From: Halichoerus grypus
Taxonomy: Eukaryota; Chordata; Mammalia; Carnivora; Phocidae
DNA: 64,000 nt
Assembly (NCBI RefSeq): GCF_964656455.1
Contig: NC_135720.1
Coordinates: 100,080,696-100,144,695, forward strand
Reading direction: 5' to 3'
Part shown: one piece after another, positions 46,035 to 58,040 of the stretch
How positions within the stretch are numbered: the first letter of the stretch is position 1
Layout: each line of letters begins with the position of its first letter
Translations under genes and position numbers: made by a program
Notes under the pieces: model-generated
The model's database searches: none
Told to the model about the DNA's origin: nothing
The model's input: only the letters and a program-made list of their open reading frames with translations

Positions 46035-46400
46035 AGAGCTTTGGAATCAGGAAAACTTGAATTCTCTCACTTATCAACTATGGGACCTTAGACAAATCAC
46101 TTAACTTCTTTTTTTTTTTTAAGATTTATGTATTTATTTGAGAAAGAGAGAGAGAGGACGAGCAGGAGGAGGAGCAGAAGGAGAGGGAGAGAGAGAATTT
46201 CAAGCAGACTCCCGCTGAGCATGGAGCCTGATGCAGGGCTCGATCTCATGACCCTGGGATCATGACTGGAGCTGAAACCAAGAGTTGGACGCTCAACCAA
46301 CTGAGCCACCCAGGCGTCCCTGATCACTCTTAAAGCTTCAATTTCCTCATTTGAAATATTGGAATAATAATAACATCACTAGGATCTGTGATTATATACT
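46035..46400 (+). mobile_element. MIR split by a SINE
   Basis: AAGAGCTTTGGAATCAGG and GACAAATCACTTAACTTC before, and CTTCAATTTCCTCATTTGAA after, the SINE at 46108-46320 form one MIR. Confidence 0.7.
46108..46320 (-). mobile_element. tRNA-Lys-derived carnivore SINE
   Basis: Poly(T), then antisense SINE ending GAGCCACCCAGGCGTCCC, inserted into a MIR. The target-site duplication is diverged. Confidence 0.94.
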
Positions 46401-47385
46401 GTATTACCCGTTATTATATTGCGATTTGAAACGATCCACTACAAGTTATTTTAATTGCTGACACACCCTGTTTGGTCTGATTGGACTCTCTTTGTTTTTC
46501 CCTCTGCTCTTTGTATTAGAAAAGGACCCTATTTGACAGTAACTGGATGCTATCAAAAAGATGGCTCTGAAACTAACAGTTACTTTCCATGCAAAGAAAT
46601 ACCGCCTGCTTTGTGCCTGTAGATGCCCCTTTAAATTATTCACAAGTTCAAGACTTGGTTCAAGAAGGTTTTCATTATTACCTGCCAGAAAGGGCTAATT
46701 GGGATTGTGTTCCTGCAACCCACAGCCATGCCAAGCAGAGAAGTCAAGTAGCTGTACACAGAACATTTAATGTCCTGGCATTAAGCCATGTGGTGTAAAG
46801 AGCACTGTGAAGGAGCAGACTTAAGTCCTAATTGCAGCTCTGTTAAATCTGAACTGAATCTGAATCTGAACTCTCTCAGTCCCAATTTACTTATCTACAA
46901 AATCACAGAATCACAGAATTTGTTACATACTGTCATTGGGTTCCCCAAATTCTAAGTTACTAGGAATGACTCTCCAGAAATAAAATATTCAGAGGACTTC
47001 AATCACTTATTTGCACCTTCATTTATTCACTAATTTAAATTTGTGTAGTGCCAAGCACTGTTCTTTCTAAATAGTGGAGATCCCACAGTTGTGGGGGTGG
47101 GTGGTGGTGGAAATAGAGTCCTTGCTTTCAAGAATTTGAAATTCCTTGAAGACAACAAATGATAAACTAAAAAGTAAATATAGAACATGGTGGCAACTTC
47201 TAGAAAACTTGAGGAAATATTGTTATCAAGAAGGCAATAATAAAAAGTTGTTCAATTTAATCTATTAAACTAGTGCCTTATTCACAGTCATTCCAACACA
47301 AAAAGGAGACATAAATATTTCTTTCTTGAGCAAATCAACTAGAATGGGCTATAGCCCAGATGCATGGTTAAGAGTCAGCAGCACA
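46401..47385. other. No gene seen (intergenic)
   Basis: MIR-like sequence near 46,830-46,910. The frame at 46,589-46,798 has no recognisable protein. Confidence 0.5.
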
Positions 47386-47564
47386 GGGACGCCTGGGTTA
47401 AGCGTCAGCCTTTGGCTCAGGTCATGATCCCAGGGTCCTGGGATCGAGTCCAGCATCGGGCTCCTTGCTCAGTGGGGAGCCTGCTTCTCCCTCTGCCTAC
47501 CGCTCCCCCTGCTCGTGCTCTCTCTCTGACAAATAAATAAATAAAATCTTTAAAAAAAAAAAAA
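47386..47564 (+). mobile_element. Carnivore SINE with internal deletion in the head
   Basis: GGGACGCCTGGGTTAAGCGT lacks the GGCTCAGTCG block of the A-box region. The rest is near consensus, with tail AAATAAATAAAATC. Flanks AGAGTCAGCAGCACA and AGAGTCGGGAGCACA are the target-site duplication. Confidence 0.93.
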
Positions 47565-47759
47565 GAGTCGGGAGCACAAAAAGGCGGAAAACTTGATGAC
47601 AGAAAGAAAAAAAGGTTACAGGAAAGAATACAGACATAAACAAATGAGAAAGCTTATCAGGAGTGAAAAAGGGAAAAGAGGAGGAATGCCAGGCAGTGAA
47701 TTTTAAGTCTATGTTAGGAGCTGTATATCCGTTCATTTTTAACTCATTGCAACAATTGA

Positions 47760-47885
47760 ATAATTTATGTATTTCTCTCAGTTTAAAATGAAACTAAGGC
47801 TCAAAGAGGATGTATAACTTGCTAGGATCTGCACATAGTCCTCAAGTTAAAAACCAGTGCTCTTTCCATGGCACTGAGACTCCTA
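47760..47885 (-). mobile_element. MIR fragment
   Basis: AACTAAGGCTCAAAGAGGAT, ATAACTTGCTAGGATCTGCA and CAGTGCTCTTTCCATGGCAC fit the antisense MIR pattern. Confidence 0.5.
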
Positions 47886-48285
47886 TGAAACTCTTTTAGG
47901 AGAGTGGAAGGGTAAGAACTTATCATTGTATAAGAACCTTGAAATTCTTGGTGTGACACTGTTATTTGACCAACCACACACAGATTGCGGGGTATCCTAG
48001 CGAACAATACAATTCTTTTTATTGTGAAAGTATAGATTTCACATTGAAGATTGAACATAATGTATTTCTCTGAAATTTCAAGACAAATCTTTGTTTTACA
48101 TGAAGAGAAAATCCCTCATCCAAGCTTTATTGGATAAAGCAGATTGAACTGAGAAGTGAAAAGAGAGGGGGGAGGAGCTCAAATAAGGCAAGCATTCCAT
48201 GTAGGGCTGAATTCATTTTAATTATAAAATAGATGGTTGACTATAAGATAGGGCAAATATTATGAGCAATGCCTTCATGTTTTTT

Positions 48286-48497
48286 TTTGTTTTGTTTCGT
48301 TTTTAAAGATTTATTTATTTATTTATTTATTTGAGAAAGAGAATGAGAGAGAGCAAGCACATGAGAGGGGGGAGGGTCAGAGGGAGAAGCAGACTCCCTG
48401 CCGAGCAGGGAGCCCGATGCAGGACTCGATCCAGGGACTCAGGATCATGACCTGAGCCGAAGGCAGTCGCTTAACCAACTGAGCCACCCAGGCGCCC
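48286..48497 (-). mobile_element. Carnivore SINE in the 5' flank of the CYP2 pseudogene
   Basis: Antisense copy ending GAGCCACCCAGGCGCCC. Flanks TGCCTTCATGTTTTT on both sides. It ends 99 bp before the P450 start codon, so it may sit inside the old promoter or 5' UTR. Confidence 0.96.
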
Positions 48498-48596
48498 TGC
48501 CTTCATGTTTTTGATTTGCACTGGAAGCTGCTGATTCTGCCTGGTTGCAATTGCAAAGATTTCTATTATTTTGATAATTACTTCTACTTTAAGATA

Positions 48597-48776
48597 ATGA
48601 GTGGGTCTTCTGTCATAGTTCCAATTCTGAGCCTGCTTCTTATTTTTCTTTTAAATATTAAAATCTTCATGACTAAAGCTTCCAAGCAACATTTTCCTCC
48701 AGGATCCAGACCTTTGCCAATTATTGGAAATCTGCATATTCTCAATCTGAAGAGGCCATATCAAACTATGCTGGAG
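48597..48776 (+). pseudogene. CYP2AC1P: CYP2 pseudogene exon 1
   Basis: This is an intact 60-codon exon in phase 0. It starts MSGSSVIVPILSLLLIFLL, the hydrophobic ER signal anchor, followed by FPPGSRPLPIIGNLHIL, the proline-rich hinge typical of CYP2 enzymes. It ends CTGGAG|GTAAAA. The start at 48597 gives the usual CYP2 exon 1 length. An in-frame upstream extension to 48516 does not look P450-like. Confidence 0.9.
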
Positions 48777-49154
48777 GTAAAAAATGATTGTTCATTTCAT
48801 ACTTATTTATAATTTTCTACATCATTCTTACATTCATGGGTTTCTTAGCATGCATATATTTATCACCGGTTCATATATGTATAATGAAGTAATTAGATAG
48901 GATTCAAAGTTAATTGAACTGTTTTATTTAATTTTTAGTTTCTTTTAAATTTGGACATATAAAAATATTAGTAAATATATTTCTATTATTTAAAGTGGTA
49001 TTTTTATCCTGAAATATTTATGGTCTGTATCCTTTATTTTAGCCACTTTGATCTACATATTCCATATTCTATATCCATATTCCATATCTTACATATTTCA
49101 CTATGAAGGAACTGAACTATGATCATAGTCTTACTCTAGAAAATTTTAACTTTT

Positions 49155-49346
49155 TTTTTTAAAGATTTTATTTATTTATTTGACAGAGAGAGACAGCGAG
49201 AGAGGAAACACAAGCAGGCGGAGTGGGAGAGGGAGAAGCAGGCTTCCCACGGAGCGGGGAGCCCGATGTGGGGCTCAATCCCAGGACCCTGGGATCATGA
49301 CCTGAGCCGAAGGCAGACGCTTAACGGCTGAGCCACCCAGGCGCCC
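49155..49346 (-). mobile_element. tRNA-Lys-derived carnivore SINE
   Basis: Antisense copy in CYP2 intron 1 ending GAGCCACCCAGGCGCCC. Flanks share AAAATTTTAACTTTT. Confidence 0.95.
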
Positions 49347-49424
49347 AAAGAAAATTTTAACTTTTACTCAAAACAGTTTGTATGAAAGGCACGATCAAGA
49401 GTATGGCCTCAGCAACTGAGACCC

Positions 49425-49545
49425 AGAATTATCTGTCATTAATTAGCTGTGTGAATTTATATAAGAATTTAGTCTCTATTTCTTTGTCTGTACAATTACA
49501 GGGCTAGACCAAATATTGGACCAATTTCTCTAATTTCCACTTCAA
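49425..49545 (+). mobile_element. MIR fragment
   Basis: AATTAGCTGTGTGAATTTAT and TCTCTATTTCTTTGTCTGTA match a MIR core. Confidence 0.55.
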
Positions 49546-49576
49546 AGATTTTACAATTCTTGACTGTGGAATAAGA

Positions 49577-49608
49577 TGGATGGAAGGAAGGAAGGAAGGA
49601 AGGAAGGA
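49577..49608. repeat. (GGAA)n simple repeat
   Basis: About seven GGAA units. Confidence 0.95.
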
Positions 49609-49854
49609 AAGACATAATATTCATAGCTTGCATTTGGCCATAAATTCCAATTTTTAAGTTCAAAGGACAGATAATTGAAATCGAGTTCTGCTCTATTCCA
49701 TAAATTCTAAGTTTGAAAGCCATAACGGGCGATATACTGAAGAGAAAACCATTACTTTGCCTCTGAGGGCAACATAATCATCATCATCTTTATCATCATC
49801 ATCTTATATTTGTATTGTACTTCTTATTTTACAAAAGACTGCAAGGATTTCACT

Positions 49855-50005
49855 TATTCCTTACAACCACCCTCAGAGGAAAATAGGGATGATATTTTTA
49901 TCTCAATTTTACAGATATGTGACTCAGAGCAATTGACTTACTAGTAACTAAAAAACCAGGACTTGTGTTTTCTGATCTTTTAATGCTACTTTATGGTTTC
50001 TCCTA
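49855..50005 (-). mobile_element. MIR fragment
   Basis: TACAACCACCCTCAGAGG, TCTCAATTTTACAGATATGT and TTTTCTGATCTTTTAATGCT fit an antisense MIR. Confidence 0.55.
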
Positions 50006-50499
50006 TACTCAAAGGTCACATGACAGGTTGATTCCTCAGGAGAACGAGATCTCTCAACAAAGTCCTTCATCTAATTCCATATACCCAATCCTATTTTTTT
50101 CCTAACATTCCTGTTTTTTTGCTTACGCATTAACCAGCCTAATCCCTTTACTATTTAGATCTTCATTTTTTTTTATTTTTACTTCTGTCCTATTGTTCTG
50201 TGTTAATTTCACCTATGAAATATCTTTCCCACACTTCTTCCTAGCCTACATCTCAATTTTTTTCTTAAAATTTACCTTTCTAATTTTTGTTCCTTTTCTG
50301 AAACCTGCCATATCCACTTTATCAAATTTACATATAGTGGTTCACACCTGAGAAACTGTCCTCACAGCCTCAAATTCCTATTTTAATTTTTACTTAACTG
50401 GAACATTAATTTAATTATATTATCTTCCTAAATTATTGACCCCTTCTACAATTCCTATTACAATCCTAATGTTATTTTTTAAATTCAAGTTTCTTTTTT

Positions 50500-50906
50500 T
50501 TTGTAGTCATCATCTGTCACCAAAAAGCATTATTATAATATCATAGATTATATTCCCTATGCTATAATTTTCATCTCTGTGACTATTTATAACTGGAAGT
50601 TTGTACCTCTTAATCCCTTTTATCTATTTCACCCATCCCCCAGCTACCTCCCCTCTGGTAACCATCAGTTTGTTCTCCATAGTTAAGAGTCTGTTTCTTG
50701 GTTTGTCTCTCTCTCTCTTTTTTTCTTCCCCCCTTTGCTCATTTGTTTTGTTTTTTAAATTCCACATGAAAGTGAAGTCATATGGTATTTGTCTTTCTCT
50801 ATCTAATTTATTTCATCTAACATAATACCCTAATACCCTCTAGGTCCATCCACGTAATTGCAAATAACAAGAATTCATTCTTTTTGATGGCTGAGTAATA
50901 TTCCTC

Positions 50907-50963
<57 letters not shown>

Positions 50964-51212
50964 GCTTCCTTATTCATTTGTCTATTGATGAATGCTTGGG
51001 TTGCTTCTATATCTTGGCTCTTATATAATGCAGCAATAAACAGAGGGGTGCATATACCTTCAAATTAATGTCTCATTTCCCTTGGGGTGAATACCCAGCA
51101 GTGGAATTACTGAATCATATGGTATTTATATTTTTAATTTTTAGAGGAACCTTCATACTGTTTTCCATAGTGACTGCACCAATTTACATTCCCACCAACA
51201 GTGCACGAGGGT
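50500..51212 (-). mobile_element. L1 3' part, antisense, with (TG)n
   Basis: ACCATCAGTTTGTTCTCCAT, CTCTAGGTCCATCCACGTAA, GAATACCCAGCAGTGGAATT and CATTCCCACCAACAGTGCAC are antisense L1 3' UTR and ORF2 end. A (TG)n microsatellite of about 55 bp sits inside at 50,906-50,961. Confidence 0.88.
50906..50961. repeat. (TG)n microsatellite
   Basis: About 22 uninterrupted TG units at the end of an interrupted run, grown from the TATGTGTG of the L1. Confidence 0.95.
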
Positions 51213-51289
51213 TTCAATTCTAATGTTATTTTCCAAAGTCAAGTTTCCTAAAGAAAGAAATATTAGAAGTCCAATTCTCATTCTTTACC

Positions 51290-51480
51290 TAAACCTTAGT
51301 TGGGTAAAAACCACAAGCTCTGCAACCAACAAGCCTGCATGTATATCCTTTTTTGAGCATTGCTATTCACTGTGTGACTTCTTAAAGCCACAGTACCTTG
51401 CCTATATGATGGAAATGATGATAATATCTACTTTTCTGGTTTATAATGTGCATTAAAAGAGATACTGGCAATATGGTTAA
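51290..51480 (+). mobile_element. MIR fragment
   Basis: CTATTCACTGTGTGACTTCT and ATATGATGGAAATGATGATA look like a MIR core. CYP2 intron 1. Confidence 0.5.
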
Positions 51481-52000
51481 GAAGCAATAAATGATCACTC
51501 TTATTATTTTTAATTATCAAAGAAAATTAAAAATTTTTTTTTTCCAGTAAGAGGTGAGACACAGTAGTGCAGAACTAACTTGGACCTATTATGGTCATAG
51601 CATCCCACAAAGGATAGGGCATGAATATGGTGGTCAGGTAGTCAGTGTGGTAGTCAGGAAGCGCTTTGTCTTCCTGGAGTCCATGGTGGGCATTTTCTGA
51701 GACCAAAGAAAAATGTAATAGAGAGAAGCTATGAGTCAATTCCATGATGTCAGAGCCCTGCTACTTGAAATCTCAAACAAAATGGAGCATAAGGACAATC
51801 AGTGGATGATCATAATAATTACGGCTTAAACAGGTGTAGCAACCAAGGAGTATCTTTAGTGAACAAGTCCAGTATTGTCATTTCACAAGAATATGAAACT
51901 GATTAATTTGTCAGAATTAAATTATCAAAGATCAAGATCTAGTTCATTTTTTATTACAGTACCATGTTTTAGTTGCTTCTCTTTTTCTTATACACCCAAG

Positions 52001-52163
52001 CTCTCCCAGAAATATGGCTCCATTTACAGCATCCAAATGGGTCCAAAGAAGGTGGTGGTACTCTCTGGATATGAGACAGTGAAAGATGCCCTGGTCAATT
52101 ACGGTGATCAATTTGGGGAACGATCTCAAGTGCCTATATTTGAAAGACTTTTTGAAGGAAAAG
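52001..52163 (+). pseudogene. CYP2AC1P: CYP2 pseudogene exon 2
   Basis: This exon has exactly the standard 163 bp. It encodes LSQKYGSIYSIQMGPKKVVV, a typical CYP2 beta-1 segment, and ends in RLFEGKG with a split glycine codon. The acceptor is TACACCCAAG and the donor AAAG|GTAACA. There is no lesion. Confidence 0.93.
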
Positions 52164-52995
52164 GTAACAAACTCTAAGCTTAAAATATATCCTTATGGTT
52201 AAAATTATTAAATCAGTTGCATCATATCATCTTTAATAATTCTTTTCATGATTTAATTTTCCCTTCACCAATATACATTACACAAATGGAATTTACTTAG
52301 GAGAAAATTTATGATTTATGGTTTTATTCTCATTGTACATGATTCTATTAAACAAATAATTATTAGCCAGAAACTATGTGAAAAGTACAATGCTAGGGAA
52401 ATACAAAGAGAACAGAGGCCATCAGCTTAAGAGGTCACCGTCTAATGGTTGACGTTGATCCATCAAACAATAGGATAAGAGTAGTGTTATAAATAATACT
52501 GAACCATATTTTCACCTGGATAAAGGTGTTGTATCTTGCTTATGTATGTGTTGGTTAAATGCCTTGAGGAAATCCAGATGCTATACTTTTATGTCATTCC
52601 ACTAATATAACAACCCTTTAAATTATTACATTAAATCTTTAATGCTAATTTAATAACTAAATATGGGAATGGTTTCATCTTGACATTAATTATTTTTAGT
52701 GAACTAATATTGGTGTCTAGTAAATACTACTAAGCCATTTTAATGCTTCAACAACTTTTTGAAAAAGCATTTCACACTATCCTCCTCCAAAATCTTATTC
52801 TTTGAGATATTAGTAAATATTCTACGTGTCAGTGTCAGTGAAGTGAATTTGAGAAATACTACATATTAAAGGCCTCTCTCAGGATTCATGGGGTGCCTAT
52901 TAGGATATTAAAACCTCTGAGAAAAACACCAAAAGTCTATTTAATTTTATTTAATTCAGTTTTCACACTTATTAGTCCTTGGAACATTTCTTTTT

Positions 52996-53457
52996 AATTA
53001 TATATATGAATTCTACTTAGTTAACATACAGTGCAATATTGGTTTCAGGAGTAGAATTCAGTGATTCATCACTTACCTACAACACCCAGTGCTCATCATA
53101 ACATGTGCCCTCCTTGATACCCATCACCCATCCATCCCATCCCTCACCCACCTCCTTTCATCAATCTTTAGTTTGTTCTCTACTGTTAAGAGTCTCTTAT
53201 GGTTTGTTTCCCTCCTTCTTTTTTTGTTTCTTTCCCCCCCCTTTCCATATGTTCATCTGTTTTGTTTCTTGAATTCCACATATGAGTGAAATCATATGGT
53301 AGTTGTTTTTCTCTGACTTATTTCACTTAGCATAATACTCTGTAGCTCCATCCATGTTGTTGCAAATGGCAAGATTTCATTCTTTTTGATACTGAGTAAT
53401 ATTCCATTGTGTGTATATATACATACATACATATACATTGTATGTATGGACCACATC
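52996..53457 (-). mobile_element. 5'-truncated L1, antisense
   Basis: ACACCCAGTGCTCATCATAA and ATCCATGTTGTTGCAAATGG mark an antisense L1 3' end. A 22-bp target-site duplication starting AGTCCTTGG with one mismatch lies at 52974-52995 and 53458-53479. Confidence 0.94.
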
Positions 53458-54024
53458 AGTCCTTGGGACATTTCTTTTTCTTGGAATTCCAATTAACATC
53501 TCATAAAGTCAGCATTGAGGAACAGCAGTTCATTCAGTCCCTGATCTTTAGCTCTCAGGATCCATCTTCTTTTATTCCTTCTAAAAATTTGGGACACTTT
53601 TTATCTCTTGCCTCTGGAATCTCAGTTCTTTTTCACAACACTTCACATATTACTCACTGATTTTATGATTATATGCAAAATTGTTTTAATTGGTATCAAT
53701 ATCAAATCTAATATTTTTTTTCCTTAGCAAATAATTCATTTTAAGAATCAAGTAGTCTTTCTTTTTAAGTGACTTAACTGGTCATAGGAAAACTACTCTT
53801 TGTTCAAAGATAAAATGATTACTTCTCTGCCCCACACCCTGTCTAGTAATCCACCCAAATGGGTACAAGCATTCTTTAAACCAATTTTGTATAAACAGAA
53901 GAAATATGTAATATTTTCATTACCATTAGGCCATTTTAGAGTAGTACTTCATCTTAATAAATTATTTTGCCATGTAAGTTAAATATATTTCAAACTTTGG
54001 TGCCAGTATTTAAAAGAAGTTCCA

Positions 54025-54220
54025 GGGGTGCTTGGGTGGCTCAGTTGGTTGGGCATCTGCCTTCAGCTCAGGTCATGATCCCGGGGTCCTGGGATCAAGC
54101 CTCGCATCGGGCTCCCTGCTCAGTGGGGAGCCTGCTCCCTCTGCCGCTCCTCCTGCTTGTGTTCCCTCTCTCTGTCAAGTAAATAAATAAAATCTTTTAA
54201 AAAATAATAAATAAAAAAAT
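54025..54220 (+). mobile_element. tRNA-Lys-derived carnivore SINE
   Basis: GGGGTGCTTGGGTGGCTCAG head and AAATAAATAAAATC tail. 13-bp target-site duplication AAAAGAAGTTCCA at 54012-54024 and 54221-54233. Confidence 0.96.
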
Positions 54221-54959
54221 AAAAGAAGTTCCATTCCTTATAATGCTAGATTAATGTTCTCCACAATTACATGGCTGGACTATTGCTATTCTCTGACTGT
54301 GGGCCTTTCATATTCTACTACTGTGTTCTCAAATGTAAATTTTTAAATATAAACATGAGATAATTCGAAGAGTCACATATTTGTTACAAAACAGTTTTAT
54401 GCAGTACAGGATCCATAGACAGAATGACATTATATTAATGTAAGAATTGAACGTGAGCAGAATCTAGCCTTCACCAGTATCCTCACAAAGGAAGGCTTAA
54501 CCTCACATGAAGTGGCAACAACTGCGCAGGAGAGATCGCTCTCGGATTTCACGTTGACACTAGCAAGAATGGCGCTGCCCCATTTCCAACACCTAGGTTG
54601 CCTTCGTTTAGTCTAGTTTCCTATTTCAAGTTATCAGTCAAACTCAGAAAACGCTCCCCTGTCTCTTGCGCCTCCATAGAAAAATGAGACAAATGCCAGT
54701 GGAGGAAGGGCAGGGTTAGGGACTGAAACACAAGGAGTAAGGCCACGGTCAGCATAAACTGACCATGGAAAGATGTGGGCCACTTTGGCAACCCCCCTCT
54801 CCTTATTTTTCTGTAAGTTAGCATATATCCTGACTCTTCTAAGAACCTTATTTGACTATTATTTCCCTTAGCCATGCACAAATTCACAGAGCTGTTTCAT
54901 TCAATAAATATTTATCAGGGACCTACTATATGGTACAACATGTGTGCCTAGAAATTAGT

Positions 54960-55754
54960 TTTTTTTTTATTTTTTTTTTATTTTATTTTTTTTAATTTTA
55001 TTGTTATGTTAATCCCCATACATTACATCATTAGTTTTAGATATAGTGTTCCATGATTCATTGTTTGTGCATAACACCCAGTGCTCCATGCAGAACGTGC
55101 CCTCCTCAATACCATCACCAGGCTAACCCATCCTCCCAACCCCCTCCCCTCTAGAACCCTCAGTTTGTTTTTCAGAGTCCATCGTCTCTCATGGTTCTTC
55201 TCCCCCTCCGATTTCCCCCCCTTCATTCTTCCCCTCCTGCTACATTCTTCTTCTTCTTTTTTTCTTTCTTAACATGTATTGCATTATTTGTTTCAGAGGT
55301 ACAGATCTGAGATTCAACAGTCTTGCACAATTCACAGCGCTTACCAGAACACATACCCTCCCCAGTGTCCATCACCCAGTCACCCCATCCCTCCCACCCC
55401 ACCCCCCACTCCAGCAACCCTCAGTTTGTTTCCTGAGATTAAGAATTCCTCATATCAGTGAGGTCATATGATACATGTCTTTCTCTCTTTGACTTATTTC
55501 GCTCAGCATAATACCCTCCAGTTCCATCCACGTCGTTGCAAATGGCAAGATCTTATTCCTTTTGATGGCTGCATAATATTCCATTGTATATATATACCAC
55601 ATCTTCTTTATCCATTCATCTGTTGATGGACATCTTGGCTCTTTCCACAGTTTGGCTATTGTGGACATTGCTGCTATAAACATCGGGGTGCACGTAGCCT
55701 TTCGGGTCCCTACTTTTGTATCTTTGGGGTAAATACCCAGTAGTGCAATTGCTA
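54960..55754 (-). mobile_element. Young 5'-truncated L1, antisense (795 bp)
   Basis: It covers the 3' UTR, with two related G-rich blocks (C-rich here), and the end of ORF2 (CCACGTCGTTGCAAATGGCA, GGTAAATACCCAGTAGTGCA). Perfect 17-bp target-site duplication TGTGCCTAGAAATTAGT at 54943-54959 and 55755-55771. The minus-strand 112-codon frame at 55450-55788 is the remaining ORF2 end. Confidence 0.96.
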
Positions 55755-55771
55755 TGTGCCTAGAAATTAGT

Positions 55772-56600
55772 ATGTATAGCACTAACATGTGGAAGCTTCA
55801 TTACACCTCTTGGCAATTAGTTACTCCTAACCTTTTTCTTGGGTAAATCTTGTGTCTGTAGTCTACATTTTTCCCTGGCAAAAGAGACTTTGTTTTCTAT
55901 TGTTCATCAATCCCTTAACCACACCTAGCATGATATAAGCATAGAGACTCAAGATTTGCTTAATGAATTTGTCAGAGAAATAGAACTAAAACCAAAATCT
56001 TCTCCCAACCCAGAAATCCTCCTCTCCACAAAGGTAACAGAAAAAGAAAACAATTTTATTGTTGAATAAGCATCAAACCAAAATGTGATGTGTATCACAG
56101 ACAATCCACTAAGAAATTGCAAAGACAAAAACAAATCTCACCCTGTTATATAACCAAGCAGACACAACCCATTACAAAAACGTTCTCAAAGGAAACAATA
56201 TAACAATATAACTAGTCCTCAATAACTAAGAGGGCTTGGCAGCACCATTTGTCACACACCATTCATCCTAGATTCATCCGGTAATTGGGGTGACCATCTG
56301 TATACAAAAGAATAATAAAGTTCTCATATCTTTATGATAGGAGGTAGTTTTGCAACTTGGGGCAAGGCACCCACCAATGTTTGGCTCCTACCCTCCCACA
56401 GAAACTGGGAGAAAGGGGTACTCTCTTCCTTGATGTTTATATTCTGAACAGATGGACCCCAGGTCCCTGAGAAAGCCATTGCTAGGTCATAAAGCTGACA
56501 AAAGACACATTCTAACTTCAGAAGGACTTATATATGCTATAAGTCATATATATACAATATGATTATATATATATATATGATTTAAAAACAGGAAAAAATA
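55772..56600. other. No gene seen; AT-rich repeat
   Basis: CYP2 intron 2 sequence with a (TA)n-rich patch at about 56,530-56,580. No exon. Confidence 0.5.
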
Positions 56601-56717
56601 CAAGTCTTTTAAAGTTAATGCTTTAAGAGAAAGAGAAGTCTCTTATTTTCAACAGGGAGAATAAAGCTTCTTTTAAATTTTTACTTGTCCTTGCAAATTA
56701 AATGTTAAAAGCTTTGA

Positions 56718-56900
<183 letters not shown>

Positions 56901-57512
56901 GTGCGTAGAATAAACTAAACCACATCCTATTTTTCATGAGAAAGAAGCCAAATGCTATATTTTATTACTTAGGCATAATTCCAGTATTGTAGGAAAATTC
57001 CAAGAATTTACAAATAATTCCCCAATCCTACTCTTCTGTAAGATTCCTCAAATGTCAGCATTTTACGTTTGCCTTTTCTCTTGTTCTGTCTCTTTTTCTA
57101 AACTGTTTGAAAGTACTTTGGAGACATGCTCTCTCTTTATTCCTAAACACTTCAATGTGTTCCCTTAAAATAAACAAAAACATTTTCTCACATACCCAAA
57201 GTACAATTTTCAAAACTCAGGAAATTAGTATTGACTCAGCCATCCCCTGAACTTATTTGGCCAGATTTTGCCATTGTCCCATTAATGTCCTGAAGTAGAT
57301 TTTGCTCTCCAAGCTTACTGAGATGGTCTGCAGGTGTCACTCCATGCAGGTCCCCAGAGGGACCTCAGGAATAGAGGTAGAGTGCAAGCAGTGCAGAGAA
57401 AAGATGGGTCAGAACTCATAGAGCACTTTGGTTTGATTTTCACATGGAAGGAAAACTGAGAAGATTGTTCCAATATCCCCTCCCCTACCTCTAATCACTG
57501 CGTTTTATCCAG
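56901..57512 (+). other. Deletion junction region where CYP2 exons 4-6 should lie
   Basis: This 612-bp gap lies between exons 3 and 7. No stretch in any frame resembles CYP2 exon 4, 5 or 6, which together normally take 480 bp of coding sequence and several kilobases with introns. The breakpoint cannot be placed from this sequence alone, and no repeat obviously sits at it. Confidence 0.75.
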
Positions 57513-57697
57513 AAAAGGTCTGTGATGAGATCACCAAAGTTGTGGGGTCAGCCCAGCCTCAAATTGCACATCGAACTCAAATGCCGTACACAGATGCTGT
57601 CATTCACGAAGTACAGAGATTTGCTGATATCCTGCCCACAAGCTTACCTCATGCAACAACCACAGACGTGATATTTAAAAATTACTATATTCCCAAG
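57513..57697 (+). pseudogene. CYP2AC1P: CYP2 pseudogene exon 7
   Basis: 185 bp against the usual 188, consistent with an in-frame loss of one codon in the variable part before [11 protein letters not shown]. It includes the K-helix ExxR (E-V-Q-R) and [20 protein letters not shown]. The acceptor is TTTTATCCAG and the donor CCCAAG|GTAAGG. No stop codon. Confidence 0.93.
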
Positions 57698-57799
57698 GTA
57701 AGGGTTTAAGAAGGGGAAATGAGGGGAATGGGAAAGGATGTCAGGTGCTCAAAATCACAGAAGCACTGAAATGAACTGTTGGAAGGCAATCTCAGCCTG

Positions 57800-57865
57800 C
57801 CTTTCTTCCTGCCCTCCCTCCCTCCCACTCCCTCCCTTCCTTTTTTCCTTCCTATCTCCCTCCCT
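57800..57865. repeat. (CCCT)n-like low-complexity tract
   Basis: Imperfect CCTCCCTC and TTCCTTCC units in CYP2 intron 7. Confidence 0.85.
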
Positions 57866-57939
57866 ACTGTCCAATAAAAGGTAACTGAGTGTGTCAGTGT
57901 GTGTGCAGAGAATAGGTGGTGATTACTCCGTGCAAGGTA

Positions 57940-58040
57940 TTATAAGGTATTATTATTTCTATGTGGTAGTTGAGGAACTTGGGGTTCAGAGAGTTTAAGC
58001 GAGGTGGGTGAGTAAGGGGGCCAGATCCCCAGAAAGGCAT
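57940..58040 (-). mobile_element. MIR fragment
   Basis: TGAGGAACTTGGGGTTCAGA, AGTTTAAGCGAGGTGGGTGA and GGGGGCCAGATCCCCAG fit an antisense MIR. Confidence 0.45.

Noticed and set aside
56901..57512. Search for CYP2 exons 4-6
   Set aside because: No AGxxT, no FDP or NPF-type segments and no suitable exon frames found between exons 3 and 7.
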